Assembly (NCBI GenBank): GCA_002319925.1
Contig: DCFP01000153.1
Span: 1-31,140, forward strand
DNA from: Holophagaceae bacterium UBA1801
GTDB lineage: Bacteria > Acidobacteriota > Holophagae > Holophagales > Holophagaceae
Reading direction: 5' to 3'
Length of the DNA stretch: 31,140 bases
Position numbers and translations under genes: made by a program. Of this stretch, positions 23,654-31,140 are shown in pieces; positions within the stretch are counted from its first letter, which is position 1; every line of letters begins with the position of its first letter. The notes beneath the pieces are model-generated. The model ran no database searches. It worked only from the letters and a program-made list of their open reading frames with translations, and had not been told where the DNA came from.

Positions 23654-24274
23654 ATGACCCAGACCCAGCGATTCGATCAGGAAGCAGCAACCTGGGATGA
23701 GAATCCCCGGCGGGTCCGACTGGCCAAGGAGGTGGCGGAGACCATCGCCCGGCGGCTTCCCCTCGCGCGAAATCTGAAGGTTCTGGACTTCGGTTGCGGG
23801 ACGGGACTGCTGACCTTGAACCTGCAGCCCCTGGTCGGCACCATCACCGGCGCGGATACGTCCGAAGGCATGCTGAATGTGCTGCGCCAGAAGGTGCGCG
23901 GGCAATCCTTGACCAACGTGGATGCCTTCCAGCTCAAGCCTGATAACGACTACGCCATCGAGGGCACCTACGACCTCATCGTCAGCAGCATGACCCTCCA
24001 TCACGTCCAGGATCTGGCGCCCCTGTTCCGCCGGTTCAGGGATCACCTGCGGGATCACGGATGGGTGGCCCTGGCGGATCTGGATACCGAGGACGGCACC
24101 TTCCACCAGGACAACCATGATGTGTTCCACCTGGGCTTCGAGCGGAGTGCCTTCAAGGCGCAATTGCAGGATGCGGGTTTCACGAGCCTCACGGAGGAGA
24201 CAGCCTTCGAGAATCGTCGCAACGGCAGGGACTATCCGGTCTTCCTCATCACGGGGCGGAAACAGGCCCATTGA
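23654..24274 (+). CDS. Class I SAM-dependent methyltransferase
   Basis: This 206-residue enzyme has a clear SAM-binding motif VLDFGCGTG at residues 43-51, the acidic ribose-binding position in GADTSEGML and the later motif YDLIVSSMTLHHVQD. These mark a Methyltransf_11/25-type small-molecule or lipid methyltransferase. GAAGGAAGG precedes ATG. It is divergent from the CCG-domain gene with 119 bases between start codons and ends 110 bases before the binding-protein operon. The substrate cannot be told from sequence. Confidence 0.87.
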   Translation: MTQTQRFDQEAATWDENPRRVRLAKEVAETIARRLPLARNLKVLDFGCGTGLLTLNLQPLVGTITGADTSEGMLNVLRQKVRGQSLTNVDAFQLKPDNDYAIEGTYDLIVSSMTLHHVQDLAPLFRRFRDHLRDHGWVALADLDTEDGTFHQDNHDVFHLGFERSAFKAQLQDAGFTSLTEETAFENRRNGRDYPVFLITGRKQAH

Positions 24275-24384
24275 CCGGTCCTCGGATCGCCTAATTCTCA
24301 AGTACAGAGCCCCAAAAGCCGATATCCAAGGGGTTACCAGCAAGGTATGCACGAGTCGTTGTGTGGGCATTCCCAGAGGATCTT

Positions 24385-25524
24385 ATGCCAAGGGATGTGT
24401 TCCGGGTGCCGGTTTTGATCAAGGGGTTGATCTGCAGTGCGTGCCTTTGGCCGTGGGCAAGCGGAGTCAGGGCTTCCGAGCCCATCCGGATCGCCTCAAT
24501 ATTTGCCCAGTCGGGAGTGGCCGCCGATGATAATGCGCCCTCGGTCGTCGGCGTCCGTGAGGCCGTCCAGGAGATCAACGCCAAGGGCGGCGTGCTGGGC
24601 CGGAAGCTGGAGGTCATCGAGCTGGACAACCTCAGCACACCCATCGGTGCCAAGATCGCGGCGGAGACCGCTGTGAAGCGGCAGGTGACCGCCATCATCG
24701 GCTCGGCCTGGAGTTCCCATACCCTCGCCATGGCGCCCATCGCCCAGGCATCCCACACGCCCCTGATCACCAACATTTCCACCAATGAGGAAGTCACGAA
24801 AGTCGGCGACTGCATCTTCCGCATGTGCTTCACGGATTCCTTCCAGGGCCGCTTGATGGCGCGGTTCGCCAAGGACGATCTGCACGCGAAGACGGCCATC
24901 ACCATCACCGACATGACCAGCGATTACGCCATAGGCCTGACTAAGGAGTTCGAGAGCAATTTCCAGCAACTGGGAGGAAGGGTGCTCGGGCATTTGAACT
25001 ATCGCCTGAAGCAGGCCACCTTCACGGATTTGGCCCAGGAGGTGAAGGCGGCCCGCCCCGACGTGACCTTCATTCCGGGGTACTGGGAAAGCGCCGTCAT
25101 CATCAAGGAGATCATGGCCCAGGGGTCGTCCACCATTCCCCTGGGTGGGGATGGCTGGGGCACGGAGCGCTTCTACGATCACGGCGCGAGGGACATCCCG
25201 CGGGCCTACTACTCAACCCACTGGGCCGAGGATTTCGATTCGGCCATCTCCAAGGCTTTCGTGCGTAAATACAAACGCGGCCCGATGGCGATGGATTCGC
25301 AGGAAGCCCTGTCTTACGATGCCGTCTACTTGCTGGTGGATGCGATCCGGAGGGCCGGCAGCACGAACCAGGAGAAGGTCCGGGATGCCATCGCCGCGAC
25401 GAGGGAATTCATCGGCGTGACGGGGAACCTCGCCTTCAAGGCGCAGCAGGATCCGCGCCGGAGCGCCGTGATCATGGAGATCAGCGACGGCAAAGGCCGC
25501 TTCTTCAAGAGTGTCCAGCCATGA
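24385..25524 (+). CDS. Periplasmic Liv-type (branched-chain amino acid family) binding protein 1
   Basis: This 379-residue periplasmic binding protein has a signal peptide with likely cleavage after VRA (residue 30). The Peripla_BP_6 fold is recognisable: IASIFAQSGVAADDN, EINAKGGVLGRKLEVIELDN, STPIGAKIAAE, IIGSAWSSHTLAMAPIA, IFRMCFTDSFQG and TFIPGYWESA. AGAGGA precedes ATG 24385. It is the first gene of a three-gene operon with a paralogous binding protein and a membrane histidine kinase. No permease or ATPase is present, so a sensory rather than transport role is plausible. The ligand is unknown; the family also binds amides, aromatic acids and other small molecules. Confidence 0.87.
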   Translation: MPRDVFRVPVLIKGLICSACLWPWASGVRASEPIRIASIFAQSGVAADDNAPSVVGVREAVQEINAKGGVLGRKLEVIELDNLSTPIGAKIAAETAVKRQVTAIIGSAWSSHTLAMAPIAQASHTPLITNISTNEEVTKVGDCIFRMCFTDSFQGRLMARFAKDDLHAKTAITITDMTSDYAIGLTKEFESNFQQLGGRVLGHLNYRLKQATFTDLAQEVKAARPDVTFIPGYWESAVIIKEIMAQGSSTIPLGGDGWGTERFYDHGARDIPRAYYSTHWAEDFDSAISKAFVRKYKRGPMAMDSQEALSYDAVYLLVDAIRRAGSTNQEKVRDAIAATREFIGVTGNLAFKAQQDPRRSAVIMEISDGKGRFFKSVQP

Positions 25525-25568
25525 GGGAACCGCGCAGCGCCCGGCTCCACGGCCATCCGGAAGGTGAG

Positions 25569-26711
25569 ATGAAAGCCAGCAGAGTCCACTGCCGAATCCT
25601 CAGCCTTATGGCGCTTCTGCTGGGTTCCTCGACGTTCATGGCCGCGGATTCCGTCAAGCTCGCTATCGTCGTGGCCAAGACGGGCATTGGCGCAGACGAG
25701 AACCTGCCTGCGCTGAAGGCCACGGAATTGGCCGTGGAGGAGATCAATCGCGCCGGAGGTCTGCTTGGGAACTCCATCGAGCTGGTGGAGGCGGATACCG
25801 CCAGCACGCCCCTGGGTGCCAAGAAGGCGGCGGAGTACGTGGTGCAGCAGGGCGTGATCGGTGTGATCGGCGCGTTCCGGAGTTCCCACTGCCTCGCCAT
25901 GTCCCCCGTGATCGCGGCTGCGCGGATCCCCATGATCACGCCCACGGCCACGAACCCTGAGGTGACCCTCGGGAACGAGTTCCTCTTCCGGGTATGTTGC
26001 ACGGATGAATTCCAAGGGAAGGCAGCGGCTAGTTTTGCGGCCAAGAACCTGCGGGCCAGCCGCGCCGTCGTGCTCGCCAACGCCAGCGAGACCTACTGCA
26101 CGGCCCTCGCGGGCTACTTCGTCACGGATTTCACGGCCATGGGCGGGAAGGTGGTATGGACGGGCGAGTACCAGGGCAACGCCACCGATTTCAAGGCTCT
26201 CCTGGAAACCATGAAGACCTATAACCCGGAAGTCGTATTCCTTCCCGGGTACGCGCACGATAGCGGGCTGCTGATCAACCAGGCCGTCGGTTCGGGCATC
26301 CGCACGGTATTCCTGGGGGCCGACGCCTGGGATTGGGGTGTGGACCAGTTCGCAGGGCCAGCCCTCGAAGGGGCTTTCCACTCCACGCACTGGTACGCCG
26401 ACTCGGCCCTCCCTGGGAACGTCAAGCTCAAGGCGAAGTTCCAGAAAAGCTACGGCCCCAATGGCTACAACGACATGCAGATCCCCCTCACCTACGACGC
26501 GATCATGCTCTTCGCGGACGCCGTGAAACGGGCGGGTACGTTGAATCCGGACAAGATACGGGCTGCGCTCCAGCAGACCAAAGCATTCAAAGGAGCCGCA
26601 GGCAGCATTACTTTCGACCGGAACCGGAATCCGGTGGGAAAGGACGTCATTCTCATGAGGTTCCAGAACGGAGCCTGGAGGTACTACAAGTCGATCAGTC
26701 CTGGTCCTTGA
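25569..26711 (+). CDS. Periplasmic Liv-type binding protein 2
   Basis: This 380-residue protein is a paralogue of the preceding binding protein. Shared landmarks are EINRAGGLLGNSIELVEAD, STPLGAKKAAE, IGAFRSSHCLAMSPVIAAA, LFRVCCTDEFQG, VFLPGYAHDSG and FHSTHWYADSA. A signal peptide ends near MAA (residue 26). I chose ATG 25569 since AAGG is just upstream; an in-frame ATG at 25521 overlaps the previous stop. Unlike a lipoprotein it has no lipobox cysteine, so it should be soluble. Its ligand is unknown and may differ from that of copy 1. Confidence 0.87.
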   Translation: MKASRVHCRILSLMALLLGSSTFMAADSVKLAIVVAKTGIGADENLPALKATELAVEEINRAGGLLGNSIELVEADTASTPLGAKKAAEYVVQQGVIGVIGAFRSSHCLAMSPVIAAARIPMITPTATNPEVTLGNEFLFRVCCTDEFQGKAAASFAAKNLRASRAVVLANASETYCTALAGYFVTDFTAMGGKVVWTGEYQGNATDFKALLETMKTYNPEVVFLPGYAHDSGLLINQAVGSGIRTVFLGADAWDWGVDQFAGPALEGAFHSTHWYADSALPGNVKLKAKFQKSYGPNGYNDMQIPLTYDAIMLFADAVKRAGTLNPDKIRAALQQTKAFKGAAGSITFDRNRNPVGKDVILMRFQNGAWRYYKSISPGP

Positions 26712-26772
26712 ACCAGCGCAGTCCCCTCTTCGTCCTTGAATGGCGGATTTCTTCCCTCGTCAGGTGCTTTCA

Positions 26773-28839
26773 ATGCCCGTTTTCCGGTTGCGGTTCAAGA
26801 TCAATGCGGCGATCGCCATCACCTGCATCTTCGTCGCACTCTTCTTCGCGGGCATCGTCTATCCCTACGAGTTAAACCGGCGGAATTCACGGTTCGAGGA
26901 GATCCAGACGCTGGTGAGCGCGGTGTTCGAGCAGCGGCGCGAGGAGATCGCCAACGAGATCTATGCAAAGCAGAACTCGGCTCTCGCTAGTTCCCTCAAC
27001 AGCATCAAAGGAGTCAAGGGCATTTCCAAGGTCATCGTCTATGGCACGGACGGCGCGGCGCTGGCGGCTACGGAAACGGGCCTCGACCCGATGATCGATC
27101 CTTCCGAGCGGAAATCCCTGGACAATGGTCCCGGCATCGACAGCAGAAACTTGGCCGGTCATCCCTATGCCGTCTACGCATCCCCCATCGAGGTGATCGG
27201 CGAGAAGGTGGGCTACATCAAGCTCTACTACGATCTGGGTCCCCAGAGCCGGGAGGGCTGGTACACCATCGCCGTGTTCCTACTGCTGCTCACGTCGACC
27301 TTAGTTCTGATCGCATTATTGTCGAACATCCTGCTCACGCGGCTGGTGCTGAAGCCGACCTTCATGCTGCGGAACGCCATTCTCCAGTTGCAGGGCGGCA
27401 AGCTCGGGGAGCAAGTGCCACTGGTGTCGCGGGATGAGATCGGGGAGGTCGCCGGGGCTTTCAATCAGATGTCCAGCTTGCTGAATGATCAGCGGGAAGA
27501 GCTGATCCAGGCCCTGCAGACCAAGGACGACTACGCCCAGAAGCTGGAAGTGCTCAATGCGAGCCTGGAATCCATGGTGGAGAAGCGCACGTCGGAACTG
27601 GTGGAGAGCAATGTGCGGCTTCAGCAGGAGATCCGCGAACGCATCCGCACCGACGATGCGCGCAAGGAGTTGGAGGAACGTCTGGCCCGTTCGCAGAAAA
27701 TGGAAGTGCTCGGGCTCCTGGCCGGGGGTGTCGCCCACGATCTCAACAACGTGCTTTCGGGAGTCGTGAGCTACCCGGATCTTCTCCTGATGGACATGGC
27801 CGACAATCACCCGCTGCGGAAGGCCATGACGACGATCCGGTCCTCGGGCCTGAAGGCCACCGCCATCGTCCAGGACATGCTGGCCCTGGCGCGCCGCGGC
27901 GTCATGCAGACCAGCGTACTGGACATGAACGTGGATATTATTCAGGACTATCTTGCCTCACCGGAGTTCGACAACCTCCAAGCCCAGCATCCGGACATCC
28001 GCCTTGAAACCCACCTGGATCCGGATCTCCGGCGCATCAAAGGTTCCTCGGTGCACATCAAGAAATCCCTGATGAACTTGATCATCAACGCCATGGAGGC
28101 GCAGCCCCAGGGCGGTTCCATCCGCATCTTCACCTTCAACACTTATCTGGATGCGCCCCTCGACGACTACGGGAAGGTGTCCGAAGGCGAGTACGTTCTC
28201 CTCCGCATCGAGGATGACGGAGTGGGGATCCGCCCCGAGGACCTCAAGCGGATCTTCGAGCCCTTCTACACGAAGAAGGAAATGGGCCGCAGCGGCACGG
28301 GTCTCGGCATGGCTGTGGTGTGGGGCACCATCCAGGACCACAACGGTTGCATCACGGTGCGCAGCATGCCTGGCAAGGGGTCCACCTTCGATCTCTTCTT
28401 CCCGATCACCACCGAGGAGCGCCTGCCCGCCTGCCGGAGCATCCCCACCTCGGAATACATGGGCCGCGGCGAACGCGTGCTGGTGGTGGACGACCTGGAA
28501 GAACAGAGACAGCTGGTTTCCGAGATCCTGCGGAAGCTGAACTACTGCGTGGAGACGGCTCACAGCGGCGAGGCGGCGGTGGAGTATCTGAAGACCCATA
28601 CCGCGGACCTGGTGCTCCTCGACATGATCATGGAGCCCGGCATGGACGGCCTGGATACCTACCGCAAGATCATCGAGCTGCACCCCGGCCAGAAGGCCAT
28701 CATCGCCAGTGGCTACTCCGAGAACGAGCGCGTCGTGGAGGCCATGAAGCTCGGCGTCGGCCGCTACATCCGCAAACCGTACACCATCGAGAATCTGGGC
28801 AAGGCGCTCCGGGAGGAGCAGCTCAAGAGCGTGGATTGA
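26773..28839 (+). CDS. Membrane-bound hybrid histidine kinase with HAMP and C-terminal receiver
   Basis: This 688-residue sensor kinase has TM1 at about residues 10-31, a periplasmic part of ~130 residues (32-162) with a PAS-like IVYGTDGAAL stretch, TM2 at 163-189 and HAMP at 190-242. A coiled coil to ~310 precedes the kinase core. The phospho-acceptor is H322 in GGVAHDLNN; ATP-site motifs are NLIINAMEA, EDDGVGI and GTGLGMAV. The receiver domain has VVDD, D617 in LLDMIMEPGMDG and K668. I prefer ATG 26773 (AGGTG upstream) over ATG 26740. It is 61 bases after the second binding protein. No DNA-binding response regulator is visible in the window, so the output partner is unknown. Confidence 0.93.
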   Translation: MPVFRLRFKINAAIAITCIFVALFFAGIVYPYELNRRNSRFEEIQTLVSAVFEQRREEIANEIYAKQNSALASSLNSIKGVKGISKVIVYGTDGAALAATETGLDPMIDPSERKSLDNGPGIDSRNLAGHPYAVYASPIEVIGEKVGYIKLYYDLGPQSREGWYTIAVFLLLLTSTLVLIALLSNILLTRLVLKPTFMLRNAILQLQGGKLGEQVPLVSRDEIGEVAGAFNQMSSLLNDQREELIQALQTKDDYAQKLEVLNASLESMVEKRTSELVESNVRLQQEIRERIRTDDARKELEERLARSQKMEVLGLLAGGVAHDLNNVLSGVVSYPDLLLMDMADNHPLRKAMTTIRSSGLKATAIVQDMLALARRGVMQTSVLDMNVDIIQDYLASPEFDNLQAQHPDIRLETHLDPDLRRIKGSSVHIKKSLMNLIINAMEAQPQGGSIRIFTFNTYLDAPLDDYGKVSEGEYVLLRIEDDGVGIRPEDLKRIFEPFYTKKEMGRSGTGLGMAVVWGTIQDHNGCITVRSMPGKGSTFDLFFPITTEERLPACRSIPTSEYMGRGERVLVVDDLEEQRQLVSEILRKLNYCVETAHSGEAAVEYLKTHTADLVLLDMIMEPGMDGLDTYRKIIELHPGQKAIIASGYSENERVVEAMKLGVGRYIRKPYTIENLGKALREEQLKSVD

Positions 28840-28863
28840 CGCGGAGTTGCCTTCAAAGGAAGA

Positions 28864-28994
28864 GATTCACCGCCAGGACGCCAGATTTCAGTATGTCTCA
28901 GCAATCGGCTTCGCCGATCCCGAGAAGGAAGCCAAGAAAATCGGAACTGCTTTTTGCTTTTCTTGGCTCTCTTGGCTCTCTTGGCGGTTCAATC
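28864..28994. repeat. Inverted-repeat element between convergent genes, with 11-bp hairpin
   Basis: The 181-base gap between the kinase stop and the convergent binding protein gene holds an ordered repeat. Imperfect terminal inverted repeats run inwards from 28864 (GATTCACCGCCAGGACGCC) and 28994 (minus strand GATTGAACCGCCAAGAG). Inside lie a perfect hairpin ATCGGC-TTC-GCCGAT (28904-28918) and a perfect 11-bp stem, AGCCAAGAAAA (28930-28940) with TTTTCTTGGCT (28958-28968). TCTTGGCTC is repeated three times in tandem (28961-28987, last copy TCTTGGCGG). A further hairpin CCGATT-GCG-AATCGG is at 28998-29012. It may act as a bidirectional terminator or be a MITE-like intergenic repeat. Confidence 0.6.
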
Positions 28995-29020
28995 TTTCCG
29001 ATTGCGAATCGGCACTGTAC

Positions 29021-30202
29021 TTATTGCGGCGGTGCGATATCCAGGGTCTGATCCACGCGGTTAGCGACCCAGTGCGCGGGATCGGCGGAGGTCACCTGGA
29101 TCACGAAGTACCGGGCCTTGGTGGGATCGCCCTTGGCGTTGAAGGTCACCGTTCCGGTGACGCCGTGGTATTCCTTCAGGGCGCGGACGGCCTTGGCGAT
29201 GGCGGCGCGGGTTGGAACCTTGTCATCGGCTTCCTTCGCGGCGTTCTCGATGGCCTTCAGTGCGATGGCGGCGCAATCGTAGGACTGGGCGGCGTAGGGA
29301 TGGGGAGCAGCACCGTACTTGAGCTTGAAGTCGTTGACGAACTTTCCTGCGTCGGGATAGGCGAAGGCGGGACCTGCGACGGTGGAGAAGTAGGTGCCCT
29401 GACCCGTCAGCAGCGCGTCTCCCACGATCTTGGCAGCATCGGGGGAATCGAATCCGTCCACGGAGATGAACATGCCCTTGAAGCCCTTGTCCCGGAGCTG
29501 CTTGAACACGGCCGAGGCTTCGTAGCCCGCCGCAAGGTAGACGGCATCGGGCTTCTGCTTCAGGATGAGCGGAACGAGGGTCGAGAAGTTCTGCCGCTCC
29601 TCCGTGCCCGTGAACCCAACCACGCTGATACCCTGGGTTTCCGCTTCCTTCTTGAAGTATTCGGCGATGCCGCGGCCCCAGGGCGTCGTGTCGTGGATGA
29701 CGTAGGCGCTGTGGATGCCGCGCTTCTTGGCGAGCTGCGCGCCCACGGCACCCTGCACATCATCGCGGCCGCAAATGCGGTTCACCTCGGCGTAGCCGCG
29801 GTCCGTGACATCGGGGTTGGTGTTGGCCGGAGAGATGTTGCACAGCTGCGCGCCGTGGTAGATCTCGGAGGAGGGGATCTGGACGCCGGAATCGTAGTGG
29901 CCGATGACGGCCATGATCGAGGGATCGGCCACGATGGTCTTCGCGTTCTCGACGCCCTTCTTCGGATCTGCCTGGTCATCGAAAGCCACGAGTTCGACCT
30001 TGATGCCCATTTCCTTGAGAGGGCCGGACAGCTGATCGATGGCGAGTTCGGTCGCATTCTTGATGTCCATGCCCGTGTCCTTGGTATCACCGGACAGGGG
30101 GCTCTGGGTCGCGATCTTGATGGTCTGCTCCTTCTTGCATCCGATCGTGAACAAGCAGAACGCTGCAACAAGGGGTGCCGCCAGGAATAGTGGCTTCCGC
30201 AT
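29021..30202 (-). CDS. Liv-type substrate-binding lipoprotein (ABC transporter, branched-chain amino acid family)
   Basis: This 393-residue protein has a lipoprotein signal ending FTIGC (C22), then KKEQTIKIATQSPLSGDTKD. Typical LivJ/LivK landmarks follow: ATELAIDQLSG, KTIVADPSIMAVIGHYDSG, NISPANTNPDVTDRGYAEVNRICGRDDVQG, a 30-position block near residues 122-151, DTTPWGRGIAEYFKKEA and YLAAGYEASAV. It is closer to classical LivJ than the two proteins at 24385 and 25569. GGAGG lies 7 bases before ATG 30202. No LivHMGF transporter genes are adjacent. It may serve a transporter elsewhere or the nearby kinase. Confidence 0.92.
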   Translation of the reverse strand: MRKPLFLAAPLVAAFCLFTIGCKKEQTIKIATQSPLSGDTKDTGMDIKNATELAIDQLSGPLKEMGIKVELVAFDDQADPKKGVENAKTIVADPSIMAVIGHYDSGVQIPSSEIYHGAQLCNISPANTNPDVTDRGYAEVNRICGRDDVQGAVGAQLAKKRGIHSAYVIHDTTPWGRGIAEYFKKEAETQGISVVGFTGTEERQNFSTLVPLILKQKPDAVYLAAGYEASAVFKQLRDKGFKGMFISVDGFDSPDAAKIVGDALLTGQGTYFSTVAGPAFAYPDAGKFVNDFKLKYGAAPHPYAAQSYDCAAIALKAIENAAKEADDKVPTRAAIAKAVRALKEYHGVTGTVTFNAKGDPTKARYFVIQVTSADPAHWVANRVDQTLDIAPPQ

Positions 30203-30227
30203 AAACACGCCTCCTAATTAAGCCCAT

Positions 30228-30249
30228 CGAGGTCACGTGATGTGCCTCG
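30228..30249 (-). promoter_or_regulatory. Hairpin/palindrome upstream of the LivJ-like gene
   Basis: CGAGG and CCTCG flank CAC and GTG to give an 8-bp stem with one bulged T, about 26 bases ahead of the ATG at 30202. It contains the palindrome TCACGTGA (30233-30240). It would lie in the leader or promoter and could be an operator; chance cannot be excluded. Confidence 0.25.
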
Positions 30250-30273
30250 GACAATCTGCAAAGAGGGAAGCGG

Positions 30274-30594
30274 TTACTTTAGCATCCTGGACCGCGAGAG
30301 ACCATCATTAGCAATATCAATAGCTGCGGTTCGCGAGGCATATGACTCTTTATCAATAATCACATATTCCAAACTGTATCTGCCGGAAGCATAAATCGAG
30401 GTCGCCTCCCTGGCTGGCGGGCGTTCAGGCTCAAGACCAGGACATCCCTGGGTCGAGCTGTGAATAACCACGATGTCGCACGACCTTGAGGACGGCGGGA
30501 TCCATATGGACTGGAGGGAATGAAAAAATATGTGCAGAAGATATATTAGCCATGGGATCCCTCGCGCCTTGATCCATGGACGTGCGGAAGCCAT
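30274..30594 (-). CDS. Possible small membrane-anchored protein in an AT-richer gap (doubtful)
   Basis: This is a reading frame of 106 codons from ATG 30594 (open further to 30795). It has one hydrophobic stretch, IPWLIYLLHIFFHSLQSIW, then a hydrophilic tail with DIVVIHSS, GRYSLEYVIIDKESYAS and AAIDIANDG that looks protein-like. The codons are AT-rich (e.g. ATT, GAT, AAA), unlike all neighbours. There is no ribosome site, and I recognise no family. It could be a gene remnant, a transferred small gene or chance. The wider gap 30209-30894 otherwise holds only the elements listed separately. Confidence 0.25.
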   Translation of the reverse strand: MASARPWIKARGIPWLIYLLHIFFHSLQSIWIPPSSRSCDIVVIHSSTQGCPGLEPERPPAREATSIYASGRYSLEYVIIDKESYASRTAAIDIANDGLSRSRMLK

Positions 30595-30861
30595 GGCGCA
30601 GGTCGGAGCCAGATGATTGGAGTGCCAGGCTTGGCACTCCTGATCGGTTGGTCTTCGATCCGGATTCGCTATCCGGCTTGGTTGCCTTTCCAGACCACCA
30701 AGTTGAATCGATGCTGGATTCCCCGGACGTCCATGACGGGAATGGCATACTGAATTCACGTTGACTGTCTTATCCGTTGGATAGCTGATATTCAAGGGTG
30801 TTACACGATTTGCCCTAAAATATCATCCGCAATCCCCGATTTTTGAAGGATTTTTTCGGCC

Positions 30862-30867
30862 CATAAT
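30862..30867 (+). promoter_or_regulatory. Candidate -10 box before the last gene
   Basis: CATAAT lies 28 bases before ATG 30895, in a T-rich leader followed by AAAGGAG. The stretch 17 bases upstream (ATTTTT) is a weak -35. This fits a promoter for the gene starting at 30895. Confidence 0.3.
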
Positions 30868-30894
30868 GGTAATTTTTTTTCAAAGGAGATACGC

Positions 30895-31140
30895 ATGGCT
30901 TCGATCGGTTCCTATCCCGGCAAAGACCTCTTCAAACAGATCGCATCCCAGATCCGCACCACCGTTGAGACGGCCTTCTACGGCAACAACGTCCTGCCGG
31001 TGACCAACGTGACCGAGGCCTATCGCCTGGCTGTGAAGGCTCCTGGCACCGTGGTTCTTGACGGAATGCCGGTCTACAAGCCCGAGGTGCTGGGCTTGCC
31101 CGCCGACGCCAAGGCCTTGCTCATGAATGACGGCGCCGTC
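30895..31140 (+). CDS. Unrecognised protein, N-terminal 82 codons (runs off the window)
   Basis: The frame is fully open from ATG 30895 to the window end. It has a strong ribosome site AAAGGAG 7 bases upstream and GC-rich codons typical of the main genome. The protein begins MASIGSYPGKDLFKQIASQ, with TTVETAFYGNNVLPVTNVTE and VLDGMPVYKPEVLGLPADAK further on. There is no signal peptide and no motif that I can assign. It looks like a well-expressed cytoplasmic enzyme or structural protein, but that is only an impression. Confidence 0.8.
   Translation, partial: MASIGSYPGKDLFKQIASQIRTTVETAFYGNNVLPVTNVTEAYRLAVKAPGTVVLDGMPVYKPEVLGLPADAKALLMNDGAV

Noticed and set aside
28847..30190. A 447-codon open frame on the plus strand opposite the LivJ-like gene
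   Set aside because: It is the complement of a clear binding-protein gene, has Gly/Val/Asp-rich composition without motifs and no ribosome site. High GC creates such shadows.

Overview
The window looks like a chromosomal segment of a GC-rich, Gram-negative, respiratory bacterium. A Bacillus-type and a Bacteroides/Geobacter-type succinate:quinone oxidoreductase sit side by side, and there are many lipoproteins, orphan Liv-type binding proteins, a SiaABCD-type signalling module and CCG-domain Fe-S genes. This mix fits Acidobacteriota of the Holophaga/Geothrix kind; that placement is inference from gene content, not a database result. There are no RNA genes, CRISPR arrays, transposases or phage genes that I can support.

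Layout. 1-913 (minus): start of a Bacteroides/Geobacter-type succinate dehydrogenase/fumarate reductase operon (cytochrome b subunit, then the flavoprotein running off the edge). 1302-2669: a lipoprotein made of seven SBBP beta-propeller repeats. 2990-6300: a complete Bacillus-type sdhCAB operon. 6454-8040 (minus): two lipoproteins in a lower-GC patch. 8230-11590: an unknown membrane protein, a RidA-family protein, a two-domain chromate transporter and a YbaK-type aminoacyl-tRNA deacylase. 11614-14856: a DUF2000 protein and an AraC regulator divergent from a marR-hydrolase-lysE operon, whose start codon overlaps a perfect 20-bp palindrome. 14857-16539 (minus): a secreted alpha/beta hydrolase and a HhH-GPD DNA glycosylase. 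16677-18215: a 512-residue exported protein of unknown family.

18226-23534 (minus) is a run of six same-strand genes: a CCG-domain Fe-S protein, an Ada-like AraC/O6-methylguanine methyltransferase fusion, then siaA-siaB-siaC-siaD (PP2C phosphatase with two PAS domains, SiaB kinase, SiaC phosphoprotein, diguanylate cyclase). The last four form a partner-switching circuit expected to set c-di-GMP output. 24385-28839 (plus) holds two paralogous periplasmic Liv-type binding proteins followed by a membrane hybrid histidine kinase, with no permease or ATPase. I read this as a candidate binding-protein-dependent sensory system and the most interesting item here. A third orphan Liv-type lipoprotein (29021-30202) lies convergently behind an inverted-repeat element. 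The window ends in an AT-richer, gene-poor stretch and the first 82 codons of an unrecognised gene.
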